From positions 15,629 through 79,628 of the forward strand of contig NZ_JAALGD010000005.1 in the NCBI RefSeq assembly GCF_011059135.1: DNA of 64,000 nucleotides. Reading direction: 5' to 3'. The first letter of the stretch is position 1. Every line of letters begins with the position of its first letter. The translations under genes were made by a program, and so were the position numbers. The stretch comes from Brevibacillus sp. SYP-B805 (GTDB lineage Bacteria > Bacillota > Bacilli > Brevibacillales > Brevibacillaceae). Below, piece after piece: positions 37,979 through 46,180 of the stretch. Under the pieces are notes generated by a model. It was given only the letters and a program-made list of their open reading frames with translations. It was not told the origin of the DNA and did not search any database.

Positions 37979-38012
37979 CAGGGTTAGGGCCGCTTGCAAG
38001 GCCCTAACCCTG
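37979..38012. terminator. Bidirectional terminator between convergent genes
   Basis: A perfect 13-bp stem (cagggttagggcc / ggccctaaccctg) with an eight-base loop lies between the flavoprotein gene and the ABC importer operon. T runs are weak but the position is apt. Confidence 0.7.
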
Positions 38013-38034
38013 TGTCGCTTACTGGGACAGGTCG

Positions 38035-38799
38035 TTATTGCGAGATATCCTCGCCGAAGTATTTCTTGCTGATCTCCGCATAGGTGCCGTCTTTCTTGAT
38101 CTCTTCCAACGCCTTGTTGATTTTGTTCAACAGTTCCGTATTTCCCTTTTTCACCGGGATGGCCATCTGGTCGAGGAAAAGGGGTTCGCCCACCGCCTTG
38201 ATGGGAAGCTGGTTCTTGGTGATCGCGTACTTGCCGACCAGTTCATCCGTGATCACGGCATCCAGACGGCCAGGGACCAGCAGATCCTGAAGAGCCGTGA
38301 CGTCGCTGTCGTAGGTTTGCACTTGATCGGTATATTTTTTGGCGACCTCTTCAAACGTACTGGAGACCACCACTCCGATTTTTTTGCCTTTCAGGTCATC
38401 GGGAGAAGAAATCGCGCTCTGGTCGTTCGCCACAAAAATTTGGGCGCCGGATTCATAATAGGGGGCGGAAAAATCAACCTCTTTCTTCCGCTCCTCGGTG
38501 ATGGCCATGCTGCCGATAATCGCCTGGAACTTGTCCGCTTTTAATGCGGCCAAAATGGTTTGCCAGGGGTTGGTCACCGGTTTGGGATTCATTCCCATTT
38601 TTTTGGCGAGCGCATTGCCGATTTCCACGTCGAACCCGACCAGCTGACCGTTCTCCTGGTAGTTGAACGGCGGATACAGGCCGCTCATGGCAAAGGTAAA
38701 ATCGGCCTGGCTGTTGGCCGACTCCGAGCTGCTACATCCATAAACAAGCGTGCCCAGCAGCGCGATAACCAGGAACAGAACTGCTTTTTTGGTATGCAC
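38035..38799 (-). CDS. Polar amino acid ABC transporter substrate-binding lipoprotein
   Basis: This 254-residue lipoprotein (lipobox LVYGC, Cys22) belongs to the family 3 solute-binding proteins. The fold markers FTFAMSGLYPPFNYQENGQLVGFDVEIGNALAKKMG, GSMAITEERKKEVDFSAPYYESGAQIFV and LKGKKIGVVVSSTFEEVAKKY are all present. It is expected to bind a polar amino acid such as cystine, glutamine or arginine. The ligand is undetermined. It is the last gene of a minus-strand operon permease-ATPase-binding protein. Confidence 0.9.
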   Translation of the reverse strand: MHTKKAVLFLVIALLGTLVYGCSSSESANSQADFTFAMSGLYPPFNYQENGQLVGFDVEIGNALAKKMGMNPKPVTNPWQTILAALKADKFQAIIGSMAITEERKKEVDFSAPYYESGAQIFVANDQSAISSPDDLKGKKIGVVVSSTFEEVAKKYTDQVQTYDSDVTALQDLLVPGRLDAVITDELVGKYAITKNQLPIKAVGEPLFLDQMAIPVKKGNTELLNKINKALEEIKKDGTYAEISKKYFGEDISQ

Positions 38800-38819
38800 G
38801 TTGAATTCCTCCTTCTATG

Positions 38820-39542
38820 CTATAAAATACTTCGCAAAAACTGTTTGGCTTTGGGATGCCGGGGATTGGCAAAAAAGTCGGCGGGCTTTCCCTCTTCGGC
38901 AATGATCCCGTTATCCATGAACACGATCCGGTCGGCCACCTCTCTGGCAAAGCCCATCTCATGGGTCACGATCACCATCGTCATGCCTTCCTGGGCCAGC
39001 TCCTTCATGACCTGCAGTACCTCTCCCACCAATTCCGGATCAAGGGCGGACGTGGGTTCGTCAAACAGCATGATCTGCGGGCTCATGGCGAGGGCGCGGG
39101 CGATGGCTACCCGCTGCTTTTGCCCGCCGGACAGCTTGTCCGGATACTCGTCCGCTTTCTCCTGCAATCCGACCTTTTTCAGCAGGGAGAAGGCTTGTTC
39201 CCTCGCTTCGGCTTTGCTTCTTTTCTTTACCTGCACGGGCGCCTCCATGATATTTTCCAACACGGTCATATGGGGGAAAAGGTGAAAGTGCTGAAACACC
39301 ATGCCGACCTGTTCCCTGATCTGATTCAGGTTGACCTGATCGGGTTCGACCCGCTGCCCCATCAGCCAGATTTCGCCTTTGTCCTTTTGTTCCAGAAAAT
39401 TCAGGCATCGAAGCAGCGTGCTTTTGCCGGAGCCGCTTGGGCCGATCAGCACCACCACCTCCCGGGCGGATATGTCCAAATCGATGCCTTTCAGGACGTG
39501 CAGGTTCCCAAAATGTTTGTGCAAACCGCGAACCTTAATCAC
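38820..39542 (-). CDS. Polar amino acid ABC transporter ATP-binding protein
   Basis: This 240-residue GlnQ-type ATPase has Walker [11 protein letters not shown]-loop [15 protein letters not shown], signature [19 protein letters not shown], Walker [20 protein letters not shown] and switch His in [10 protein letters not shown]. It starts at a GTG (39542), which gives the standard N-terminus [12 protein letters not shown], with AGGTGA upstream. That site includes the stop of the permease gene, so the two are coupled. Confidence 0.93.
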   Translation of the reverse strand: MIKVRGLHKHFGNLHVLKGIDLDISAREVVVLIGPSGSGKSTLLRCLNFLEQKDKGEIWLMGQRVEPDQVNLNQIREQVGMVFQHFHLFPHMTVLENIMEAPVQVKKRSKAEAREQAFSLLKKVGLQEKADEYPDKLSGGQKQRVAIARALAMSPQIMLFDEPTSALDPELVGEVLQVMKELAQEGMTMVIVTHEMGFAREVADRIVFMDNGIIAEEGKPADFFANPRHPKAKQFLRSIL

Positions 39543-39549
39543 AGGAACG

Positions 39550-40206
39550 TCACCTGCTTCCTTTGTCCAATCTTTTCTCCAGGCGGTGCAGCACGAGGCT
39601 GAACACGACAATCAGCGCCAGATAGTACAATCCGGCGATCGAATAGAATTCAAGCTGACGAAACGTAGCCGCCGCTTCGCTCATGGAGACGCTGAATATT
39701 TCAGAGACCCCGATGAACGCCACCAGGGAAGAATCCTTCAGGCCAATGATGAACTGGTTGCCGAGCGGGGGGATGGCTCGTTTGAATGCCTGGGGCAAAA
39801 TGATGCGCCGCATGGCGAGGCCATAGGACATTCCCAACGAGCGGGCCGCTTCCATCTGTCCTTTGTCAATCGATTGGATCGCTCCCCGGAAAATTTCCGC
39901 GATATAAGCGCCGCTGTGGATGGCGAGAGCCAAGACGCCTGCCCAAAACTTGGACAGGACAATGAAGTGGGTGATCCCGAAGTACAGCCACATGATTTGG
40001 ACAATCAGAGGGGTTCCGCGAATCAGGCCGATGTAGCCATTGGCGATCAGCCGCAGCCAGCCCCTGTCGGATATTTTCATAAAGGCGAAGACCAAACCGA
40101 TCAACGAGGCGAGGAGCAGGGAAGCGACGGTGATTTCCAGCGTCACCCAGGTTGCCTTCGCGAACCCGGAAAACGTGCCGACAAAGCTTTCCACGAACCG
40201 ATTCAT
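39550..40206 (-). CDS. Polar amino acid ABC transporter permease
   Basis: This 218-residue protein has about five transmembrane helices and the HisM/GlnP family motif [44 protein letters not shown] near residues 100-145, which contacts the ATPase. The EAA-like loop is complete. It is the first gene of the operon, and TTAGGAGAG precedes the ATG. Confidence 0.93.
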   Translation of the reverse strand: MNRFVESFVGTFSGFAKATWVTLEITVASLLLASLIGLVFAFMKISDRGWLRLIANGYIGLIRGTPLIVQIMWLYFGITHFIVLSKFWAGVLALAIHSGAYIAEIFRGAIQSIDKGQMEAARSLGMSYGLAMRRIILPQAFKRAIPPLGNQFIIGLKDSSLVAFIGVSEIFSVSMSEAAATFRQLEFYSIAGLYYLALIVVFSLVLHRLEKRLDKGSR

Positions 40207-40605
40207 CCGAGATACTCTCCTAAGTCGTAAAGGGAATTTGATAGTACTGATATTAGCAGAATATTCAAATTTGTTAATTGTACAAATGGGATAAAAATCG
40301 GGGAGAAATTATATACAAATTGATCAGATTTTATACATAGCAAAAATGAGGGGGAAAAAGGAGAATCTCCCCTGGGGAATCCGCTTGCGAAACGAACGGA
40401 ACCACCCCGGGGAGATCTTGTTGGACAGACTGTCACTGAAGGAGACGTGCAGGAGGCCGGTCTCGATTACATCCGGAAACGTTGTCAGCTGCGGCATTGA
40501 TCTGGAGGAAAGCGCGAGGGAGAGAACCGCCAAGCTTTTCTGGCGGCGGCGCCATGAAGGGAAAGGAAACGCTATCTGGAGGAGGATGGTTGGGCGTAAT
40601 CGCGG
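40207..40605. other. Leader region of the amino acid importer operon and unassigned sequence
   Basis: On the minus strand a perfect TATAAT (40308-40313) may be the importer promoter, though no good -35 is seen. A 12-bp stem with one bulge (40365-40377 with 40405-40416) lies further upstream. A plus-strand frame of 92 codons (40346-40624) contains a short HPGEILLDRL stretch reminiscent of HigA antitoxins but has no other support. I see no firm gene here and no known riboswitch. Confidence 0.5.
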
Positions 40606-41400
40606 TTATCTTTCTTTCGCATAAAATTTGGCTTTCGTCGACAGCAAACTGGCTTCCCGAATCGATTCTTCGTAACTCTTGGCAAACAAATCGTGCAGAT
40701 TTCCGTTAAGAAATCCTACAGAAAAGGAGATGGCCACATTCTTGTATGCAATGGGCCTTTTCATTTGCTCATAAAAAAACTGCAATTCCGATTGCTCTCT
40801 CTTTGTGATGACCACGAACTCATCCCCGCCGTACCGGCACAGGTAATCGCCATCTTGGCAGATTTCTTTCAAGCGGTTGGCAAAGTGGGTCAAGACTTCG
40901 TTGCCGAAGATATGGCTGTATTTTTTGTTGATTTCGCCAAAATTATTTAGATCGAGGAAAAACAGGTGAAACCGTGTTTGCTGTTCAACCAAAAAATTAT
41001 ATAAATATTCAATGTAGGAAGCTCTGTACAATCCGGTAAGGGGATCGATATTTTTCCCGATCTCTTCGCGCAGCGTTTCTCTGGTTACAATGCCGATCAC
41101 TTCATGGTCATCCATCACAAGAAGTCTTTCCACTTCGTTCTCTTCCATCATGGCGAGAGCTTGTCCGATAAAGGCATTCTTGTGGATCGAGAGTGGATTC
41201 GCCGTCATGACGTCAGCAACGATGCGGTTCGGGTGGGCGGCACGAATGTCCCGGGAGGTTACGATTCCCACCACTTTGCCTTCTTCAAACACCACCAAGG
41301 AACCAACTTTCAGTTCATTCATTTTTTCCGCCGCGTACTGTGCGCTTTTTCCGGACGAAACCCCGTAAAGTTGTCGGCACATGAATGTTTCCACTTTCAA
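40606..41400 (-). CDS. CBS-pair diguanylate cyclase (GGDEF)
   Basis: This 264-residue protein has two CBS motifs (about residues 8-115, with VGSLVVFEEGKVVGIVTSRDI and VERLLVMDDHEVIGIVTRETL) followed by a GGDEF domain. The catalytic motif YGGDEF is intact, and the Mg2+-binding Asp lies in LFFLDLNNFGEINKKYSH. The position five residues before GGDEF reads QDGD rather than RxxD, so the product-inhibition site is missing. The CBS pair probably senses an adenosyl nucleotide. It makes c-di-GMP and sits in one operon with an EAL enzyme. Confidence 0.9.
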   Translation of the reverse strand: MKVETFMCRQLYGVSSGKSAQYAAEKMNELKVGSLVVFEEGKVVGIVTSRDIRAAHPNRIVADVMTANPLSIHKNAFIGQALAMMEENEVERLLVMDDHEVIGIVTRETLREEIGKNIDPLTGLYRASYIEYLYNFLVEQQTRFHLFFLDLNNFGEINKKYSHIFGNEVLTHFANRLKEICQDGDYLCRYGGDEFVVITKREQSELQFFYEQMKRPIAYKNVAISFSVGFLNGNLHDLFAKSYEESIREASLLSTKAKFYAKER

Positions 41401-41750
41401 GCCAAATCCACCTCTCGTTGCACGGAAACAGCGACCTTCAGCTCCGCGCGCAGCACCATTCGTTCATTCAACAGCTTGTCTGCTTCTTCCATAATAATTT
41501 GTAAAATGATTTCTTTATCGATCATTTCGATCAGCGTATTCCGAATCAATACCGCTTCCACTTTCGGATGATCGATCTTGATGATGGAAAACTGCTCGGG
41601 AGACAGGGCTTCAGCCATCCTTCTTACCGCTTCCGGTCCAACTGGGGCTTGTCTTCCAATCAGCAAGAGGTCTTTCATTGGAGGAACTTCGAACTCGGTA
41701 AATTTAATCGTGATGCTGGCTTTTTTTGAGTAGTAATTGTTGTTTGTCAT
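41397..41750 (-). CDS. Small protein of unknown function in the c-di-GMP operon
   Basis: This protein of about 117 residues matches no family I recognise. It has a polar N-terminus (TNNNYYSKKASITIKF), a segment VPPMKDLLLIGRQAPVGPEAVRRMAEAL, and a charged helical C-terminal half ending VSVQREVDLA. It lies between the EAL and GGDEF genes, and its stop overlaps the GGDEF start by four bases (ATGA), so its amount is tied to the cyclase. I chose the second of two close start codons (ATG 41750). A regulatory or scaffold role for the enzyme pair is inference. Confidence 0.7.
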   Translation of the reverse strand: MTNNNYYSKKASITIKFTEFEVPPMKDLLLIGRQAPVGPEAVRRMAEALSPEQFSIIKIDHPKVEAVLIRNTLIEMIDKEIILQIIMEEADKLLNERMVLRAELKVAVSVQREVDLA

Positions 41751-41770
41751 AAAAAAACACACTCTTTTCC

Positions 41771-42499
41771 CTATGGTCTCTCGATTTCAGCAATGGATTT
41801 CGGCTTATCCAGCAGATACCCTTGACCCAATTCGACACCCAACTGCTTCACTACTGCCAATTCACTCTCCTTCTCAATTCCTTCCAGAATCAATTTCGTA
41901 TGATCTTCGCAATATTTCACCAACAGGTCAACGAGTTTTCTTTTTTTCTCAAACTCTTCAATATGGGCCGTTACCGTCCTGGATAGTTTAATATAATTGG
42001 GATCGTAATCAAATAAATGCCGGAATGAAATAGAGCCCTCTCCGAAATCGTCCAGCGCAATGAAGAATCCTTCCTTTTGCAGATTGGGGATGACCCCCTT
42101 TGCCTTTAATTCATCCCAGAGCGCATGTTCTTCGGCGGATTCGTTAATTTCAAAGACGATTTGACCAATGATGCCGGCGGCCGTTTCTTTCACCTGATTG
42201 ACGAATTCATCAAACCCTTCATGCAGCAGTGTGGAAGGGAAGATGTTGACAAACAGTTTGCAGCCTGCCGCAACCAAGTGAGAGCTCTGAAACGTTTCAA
42301 TGCTTTTCATGATGGATTTCGTGTCCAATTCAAACAACAGATTGGCTTTCCGCGCCTGCTGGAACAAGCGCATTGGATCATACGCTTCGCAGCGAATCAA
42401 AGATTCAACTCCAATCAAACGATTGTTCTTCAAGCACTTGACAGGTTGATAGCTGTGAAAAAAGCTATCGGTTTTGATTATGTTCTCGATAGTAGCCAT
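41771..42499 (-). CDS. EAL-domain c-di-GMP phosphodiesterase
   Basis: This 242-residue stand-alone EAL domain has the catalytic set intact: GVESLIRC in the EAL position (ESL), Asn in LFVNIFP, Glu in IVFEINES, the DD pair in IALDDFGEGS, Lys in NYIKLSR, Glu in ILEGIE and GQGYLLDKP at the end. It should hydrolyse c-di-GMP to pGpG. It is the first gene after the c-di-GMP riboswitch, so its own substrate controls its expression. It starts at 42499 and is 20 bases from the next gene. Confidence 0.9.
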   Translation of the reverse strand: MATIENIIKTDSFFHSYQPVKCLKNNRLIGVESLIRCEAYDPMRLFQQARKANLLFELDTKSIMKSIETFQSSHLVAAGCKLFVNIFPSTLLHEGFDEFVNQVKETAAGIIGQIVFEINESAEEHALWDELKAKGVIPNLQKEGFFIALDDFGEGSISFRHLFDYDPNYIKLSRTVTAHIEEFEKKRKLVDLLVKYCEDHTKLILEGIEKESELAVVKQLGVELGQGYLLDKPKSIAEIERP

Positions 42500-42561
42500 A
42501 GATCTTATCCCTTTTCTAGTTTTTTCCCTATGGAAGATATGGCTTTGTACGAGTTTGTGAC

Positions 42562-42591
42562 AAAAAAGCTGCTCAAAAATTGAGCAGCCTT
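42562..42591 (-). terminator. Riboswitch-linked terminator before the EAL gene
   Basis: On the minus strand AAGGCTGCTCAA / TTGAGCAGCTT forms a stem followed by six T residues. It lies nine bases after the c-di-GMP aptamer and before the EAL start, as in terminator-type riboswitches. Confidence 0.85.
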
Positions 42592-42600
42592 GTTATCATT

Positions 42601-42691
42601 ACAACTTCGACAACTCAGCCACCATAGATTACCTTTAGGTCTGTAGTTTTGCGTCCCAGTCTTTCGACAGGTTTGCCTTTTCGATTGTAAC
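42601..42691 (-). promoter_or_regulatory. c-di-GMP-I riboswitch aptamer (GEMM-I)
   Basis: Read on the minus strand, the RNA contains the conserved core GGCAAACC, a GAAA tetraloop stem (CTGTCGAAAGACTG), the junction GGGACGCAAA, and CCTAAAGG followed by GGTGGCTG. These are the diagnostic parts of the class I c-di-GMP aptamer (tetraloop, receptor arm, guanine-binding junction). The closing stem ACAATCGA / TCGAAGTTGT is present. A terminator follows directly, and the first gene is an EAL phosphodiesterase. Whether ligand turns expression on or off cannot be told without structure probing. Confidence 0.92.
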
Positions 42692-42720
42692 TATTTGGAT
42701 GGTAAAAATTCACTATTCAG

Positions 42721-42749
42721 AGTATAGGACTAATAGCACACTTGCGCAA
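42721..42749 (-). promoter_or_regulatory. Promoter of the c-di-GMP operon
   Basis: On the minus strand TTGCGC (42744-42749) and TATACT (42721-42726) are 17 bases apart, about 22 bases upstream of the riboswitch. Confidence 0.7.
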
Positions 42750-42887
42750 TAGAAAAATTATGAAAAAAGTATAGTTTTGTCGAATTTTGCAAATGGCAGT
42801 CGGATCGTGCTGCATGGAGAAGCTTGATGTTTTTTTATAATGGTTTTCATGAGGTTCGCAGGTGATACCGGCTTGCTGCAGTTGGTT

Positions 42888-42916
42888 TTGACAATCCAGC
42901 CGATTAATTATAGAAT
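42888..42916 (+). promoter_or_regulatory. Promoter of the RDD-family gene
   Basis: A perfect TTGACA (42888-42893) and TAGAAT (42911-42916) are exactly 17 bases apart, 45 bases before the gene start. The stretch 42832-42887 upstream has no feature I recognise. Confidence 0.7.
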
Positions 42917-42961
42917 TTTCTAACAGGAATTCTACATTTTGTAATGATTGGAGGCTTTTTT

Positions 42962-43375
42962 ATGGATCAAGAGTTGGAATTAAAGGCTCCTTTGCAGGCA
43001 GAGGAGTTGAAGTACGCCGGGTTTTGGATCAGGTTCCTTGCGTATGTCATCGACGGCATTTTGCTTTATGTGGTTACGTTTCTCTTGGTACTCGTGCATG
43101 AAAAACTGGTTTTTCTTTCTTATCTCATCAGCATCTTGTATTTCCCGCTGCTGGAAAGCTCCAGCATGCAGGGGACGCTCGGCAAAAAAGCCCTGGGATT
43201 GATCGTCGTTGATGAGGAGGGGAACCGCATCACCGTCGGAAGGGCATTCGGAAGATTTTTCGCCAAAATATTGTCCGGAATCATTCTGTACATCGGTTAC
43301 ATCATGGTTGCCTTTACTGAGAAGAAACAAGGACTGCATGACAAGATTGTGAGCACGTACGTGGTGAAAAAATAA
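42962..43375 (+). CDS. RDD-family membrane protein
   Basis: This 137-residue protein has an RDD domain with three hydrophobic segments. The family motif appears as FWIRFLAYVIDGILLYVV near residue 20 (Arg then Asp-Gly instead of a strict RDD), and LGKKALGLIVVDEEGNRITVGRAFGRFFAKILS follows. Function of the family is poorly known, and some members affect ion transport. GGAGG lies nine bases before the ATG. It has its own promoter and terminator. Confidence 0.85.
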   Translation: MDQELELKAPLQAEELKYAGFWIRFLAYVIDGILLYVVTFLLVLVHEKLVFLSYLISILYFPLLESSSMQGTLGKKALGLIVVDEEGNRITVGRAFGRFFAKILSGIILYIGYIMVAFTEKKQGLHDKIVSTYVVKK

Positions 43376-43388
43376 AGCGTGCCGACAG

Positions 43389-43426
43389 AAGCCTCTTGCT
43401 GTGGTGACACGGCAAGAGGCTTTTTG
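43389..43426 (+). terminator. Terminator of the RDD-family gene
   Basis: The perfect 11-bp stem aagcctcttgc / gcaagaggctt is followed by a T run. Confidence 0.87.
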
Positions 43427-43490
43427 CGCAGATCGGACAGTAAAGGTTCATGAACGTGGAAAAGGGACGGAGAAACGTTTGGGGGCCTTC

Positions 43491-43527
43491 GCCGAGCGGG
43501 TAGTGCGTTCGCTCAAGTCGGCGGGGG
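43491..43527. repeat. Dispersed palindromic element, copy B (right half)
   Basis: The bases gccgagcgggtagtgcgttc and the following gctcaagtcggcgggg match the right half of the full element at 48841-48876, with a few substitutions that keep the inner arm. It abuts the stop codon (43532) of the minus-strand hydrolase gene, the same position as the other copies. Confidence 0.75.
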
Positions 43528-43531
43528 TACT

Positions 43532-44095
43532 TTATGCTCGGGCCATCTGGAGCAGCTGTTCCGTGGTCATGATCGCGGCAAATTCTTCGTGCAGGCTGAC
43601 CAGATTCATCCGGTGGATCTCCTCGGCGGTATAGTGTTTGCCGTCGTGTCCCACTCTGTTAAACGTCGCGGTCGCATCGGCAATCAAGACGGGGGAGAAT
43701 CCCAGATTTTTGGCCATGCGGGTGGTTGTCGAAACGCAATGATCGGTGGTGAGGCCCACGATCACGAGCGTCTTGATGCCTTGGCTGGCCAGCAGAGCTT
43801 CCAGGTTCGTACCGATGAATGCGCTGTTCACCTGTTTGCGGATCACGGGTTCGCTGCCGGTCGGAGCAACCATCGCTTTGATCTCGCAGGCTTCCGGTGT
43901 GGAAAAGAGAGATTCCGGCGAAGGGTTAACATGCTGGATATGGATGACAGGACGGTTTGTCTCTCGCCACACGGCCAGGATTTTTGCCATGTTTTCCTCA
44001 GCGTCCGGGTTGTTTCTGCTGCCCCAGCTCGGATGGTCGAACGCATGCTGGACGTCGATGAGAAGAAGCGCTGCGTTTTTCTCGAAAGGAACCAT
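43532..44095 (-). CDS. Isochorismatase-family cysteine hydrolase
   Basis: This 187-residue protein has the isochorismatase fold with the catalytic triad: Asp in ALLLIDVQHAF, Lys in VIRKQVNSAFIGTNLE and Cys in VGLTTDHCVSTTTRMA. Many relatives hydrolyse amides such as nicotinamide. The substrate here is not clear. The ATG at 44095 was chosen because AGAGGAGG precedes it. An Lrp-type regulator gene is transcribed divergently, which suggests the hydrolase is under its control. Confidence 0.88.
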   Translation of the reverse strand: MVPFEKNAALLLIDVQHAFDHPSWGSRNNPDAEENMAKILAVWRETNRPVIHIQHVNPSPESLFSTPEACEIKAMVAPTGSEPVIRKQVNSAFIGTNLEALLASQGIKTLVIVGLTTDHCVSTTTRMAKNLGFSPVLIADATATFNRVGHDGKHYTAEEIHRMNLVSLHEEFAAIMTTEQLLQMARA

Positions 44096-44244
44096 TGTAC
44101 AAACCTCCTCTTTGTCGGTAAGATCATTTTGTAAAATCAACCAATGGTTCGCAATGGAGAAAGCAAAGCAAAAACCCTTCTTGACTTTCATTCATGAAGT
44201 GTTTGGAATCATTACTTTCGTTGGCAAAGGGGAGGGGGAATGTC

Positions 44245-44682
44245 GTGGATGCGGTGGACAAACGGATCGTGGAATTGCTTCAGGAAGACGGCAGAATCAC
44301 GATGAAGCAGTTGGGGAAAGTCGTGGGGCTGACAGCTCCCGCGGCGGCAGAACGCGTCCGGAAATTGGAGGAGCAGGGGGTCATAACCGGCTACAAAGCC
44401 ACGGTAAACCCCGAAAAAATGAACAAGCACGTAACGGCTTTTGTGTTGTTTGATACCACGCAATGCAAAAAATTCGTGGAGTTTTGCAAAACCTATCCGG
44501 ATGTGACGGAATGCTATCGGTTGGCGGGACAGTACAGTTATCTCGTGAAGGTGGTTACCCAATCGGTCCATAGTCTGGAGCGCTTTATCGACCAAGCCAT
44601 GCCTTATGGCAAATCCTCCACGCTGATCGTCCTATCTTCCGCAGTAACGGACAAAGCGGTCGCATTGGAATTGGACGATTGA
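44245..44682 (+). CDS. Lrp/AsnC-family transcriptional regulator
   Basis: This 145-residue protein has an N-terminal HTH (DKRIVELLQEDGRITMKQLGKVVGLTAPAAAERVRKLEEQGVI) and a C-terminal RAM ligand-binding domain with VTECYRLAGQYSYLVKV. It starts at a GTG (44245) after GGAGGGGG. The frame upstream of it has no ribosome binding site. These regulators bind amino acids or related metabolites and usually control adjacent genes. The divergent hydrolase gene is a likely target. Confidence 0.9.
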   Translation: MDAVDKRIVELLQEDGRITMKQLGKVVGLTAPAAAERVRKLEEQGVITGYKATVNPEKMNKHVTAFVLFDTTQCKKFVEFCKTYPDVTECYRLAGQYSYLVKVVTQSVHSLERFIDQAMPYGKSSTLIVLSSAVTDKAVALELDD

Positions 44683-44700
44683 ACGGGATTCCTTTCCCTG

Positions 44701-44719
44701 TATAATTTTCCTGTATAAT
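44701..44719 (+). promoter_or_regulatory. Twin TATAAT -10 elements before the TPR gene
   Basis: The 13-base direct repeat cctgtataat(tttc) places perfect TATAAT hexamers at 44701-44706 and 44714-44719, upstream of a strong GAGGGGGGAA site. No convincing -35 is seen. Confidence 0.45.
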
Positions 44720-44759
44720 GAGAAAATCAAATGGAAAATGGGAAGGTAGAGAGGGGGGA

Positions 44760-45440
44760 ATGTCATTGGGGAAAATCGCGCTGTTCTCCCTGCTGTTCTG
44801 GATCACGGGAAATCCGTTTTTGGCGCTCTTCTTGCTGCTGGTCATCCTGTACTTTCTCGATATGCGTTATGTGAGACTTTTGCCCGATCTGTTCCGGCCG
44901 CTTCGGCTGAACAGCCGGTTGGCGAAGCTCAGGCAGCAGCTGCGGGTCAATCCGCATGACACCTCGGCCAAATGGGAAGCGGCCCGGATTCTGATGGAGC
45001 AGCGGCGCTATCCGGAGGCGCTCGCGTATCTGGAAGAGATCCGCAGCGTCGTGGATGATTCCGCCGAATTCCTGTGCGAATACGGGATCTGTCTGTTGAA
45101 GACCGGAGAGAAAGAGATCGGGGAAGAATGGATCCGGAAAGCCTTGTCCCTCAACCCGCGTGTCAAATACGGCGAACCGTACCTCCATCTGGCGGAGGCC
45201 TTTGCCCGGGAAGATGTTTCCAAGGCGCTGGCCTACCTGCAAGAACTGAAGGGCCTCCATTCGTCATCGGCTGAAGTCTGCTACCGGCTGGGCCAGCTGT
45301 ACCAGCGGCTGGGGCAGAAGGAAGAAGCCCATGCCGCCTATCGGGAAGCGATCGACGTGTACAAGGGACTGCCTGCCTACAAGAAGCGCACCGAAAGGCG
45401 ATGGGCGCTGCTGGCAAGAATGAACGCTTGGAAGCAATAA
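44760..45440 (+). CDS. Membrane-anchored TPR-repeat protein
   Basis: This 226-residue protein has two hydrophobic segments within residues 5-40 and then tetratricopeptide-type helical pairs from about 60 to 215 (for example AKWEAARILMEQRRYPEALAYLEEI and AEVCYRLGQLYQRLGQKEEAHAAYREAI). It is probably a membrane-bound scaffold facing the cytoplasm. No partner can be named. GAGAGGGGGG precedes the ATG at 44760. No terminator is seen until 46018-46042. Confidence 0.82.
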   Translation: MSLGKIALFSLLFWITGNPFLALFLLLVILYFLDMRYVRLLPDLFRPLRLNSRLAKLRQQLRVNPHDTSAKWEAARILMEQRRYPEALAYLEEIRSVVDDSAEFLCEYGICLLKTGEKEIGEEWIRKALSLNPRVKYGEPYLHLAEAFAREDVSKALAYLQELKGLHSSSAEVCYRLGQLYQRLGQKEEAHAAYREAIDVYKGLPAYKKRTERRWALLARMNAWKQ

Positions 45441-45477
45441 TCGAACAAACCGCTTGCCTCATCCAGAAGGCGGGACG

Positions 45478-45963
45478 CTAGGGCAGATCGCGAACCTTTT
45501 CTGCAATCGGCGTGCGTTCCTTGACGGCCGGCACGTCCGCCGGATAGCCGACGCCGAACACCCCGATCACATCATAGCCGTCCGGCACGCCGAGAATTTC
45601 GCGGTTGCGGGGCGTCGCGCCGAGCGATGTCCATCGTGTCCCCGCCCCTGCCGCATGGGCGGCCAGCAAGAAATTCTGGACGAAACAAGCGGTTGCGATC
45701 ACATTTTCGTCCCGTTCAAACGGTGTGGCTCCCGGCTTGGACAAGACCGCAAACACAACGGGCGCGCCGCCGAAATCGGTTTTGTGGTTCAGCTTCGCAC
45801 GCGTATCCGCTCCGACAAAGCGGATTTCCCACGGCTCCGTCAGGCGGTGATTGGGGGCATAACTGGCTGCCTCGAACCACGCCATCAGCTGTTGGCGATC
45901 AATGGGATCAGGTTTGAAATCCTTGATATTGCGGCGGGTCTTGATGACGTTCAGGATTGTCAT
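45478..45963 (-). CDS. Nitroreductase-family flavoprotein (short form)
   Basis: This 161-residue FMN oxidoreductase starts MTILNVIKTRRNIKDFKPDPIDRQQLMAWFEAASYAPNHRLTEPWEIRFV, with the RRNIKDF and SYAPNHRLTEPW motifs of the family. GAGTRWTSLGATPRN and GVFGVGYPADVP follow near the C-terminus. It is shorter than classical nitroreductases (about 200 residues) and fits the compact Bacillus YdjA/YfhC-type group. The substrate is unknown. AAGGAGC precedes the ATG at 45963. Confidence 0.88.
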   Translation of the reverse strand: MTILNVIKTRRNIKDFKPDPIDRQQLMAWFEAASYAPNHRLTEPWEIRFVGADTRAKLNHKTDFGGAPVVFAVLSKPGATPFERDENVIATACFVQNFLLAAHAAGAGTRWTSLGATPRNREILGVPDGYDVIGVFGVGYPADVPAVKERTPIAEKVRDLP

Positions 45964-46017
45964 GGGTTGCCAGCTCCTTTTGTGAGAATCATGGGATATC
46001 ATATTCCGTTGTGCCGG

Positions 46018-46042
46018 CGTGGGGCCCTCCCCGCGTTTTTTT
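46018..46042 (+). terminator. Plus-strand terminator opposite the nitroreductase promoter region
   Basis: A 7-bp stem (cgtgggg / ccccgcg) with a four-base loop is followed by seven T residues on the plus strand. The nearest plus-strand gene upstream is the TPR gene, ending at 45440, so its transcript may run antisense to the nitroreductase gene and end here. Confidence 0.6.
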
Positions 46043-46146
46043 ATGCTCCGGCGATGAGCGCGATCTACCTTTTCATTATCTCCCACGATCAATGGTTTGT
46101 ATGTTGCAGAAGGAAGAGGGCCCCTTTCATGGGGAAAGAAAAACGG

Positions 46147-46175
46147 TTGACACACCATGCGAGCGATGATACCAT
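46147..46175 (+). promoter_or_regulatory. Promoter of the iron permease operon
   Basis: A perfect TTGACA (46147-46152) and TACCAT (46170-46175) are 17 bases apart. The Fur box begins six bases after the -10 element. Confidence 0.7.
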
Positions 46176-46180
46176 ACCAA

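Noticed and set aside
40207-40330. A T-box or S-box leader for the amino acid importer
   Set aside because: No T-box motif (TGGN-type antiterminator) and no SAM aptamer core is visible in the leader.
40346-40624. A plus-strand frame of 92 codons with an HPGEILLDRL stretch like HigA antitoxins
   Set aside because: Only the short stretch resembles HigA, the rest does not read like an HTH protein, and the end overlaps the GGDEF gene on the other strand.
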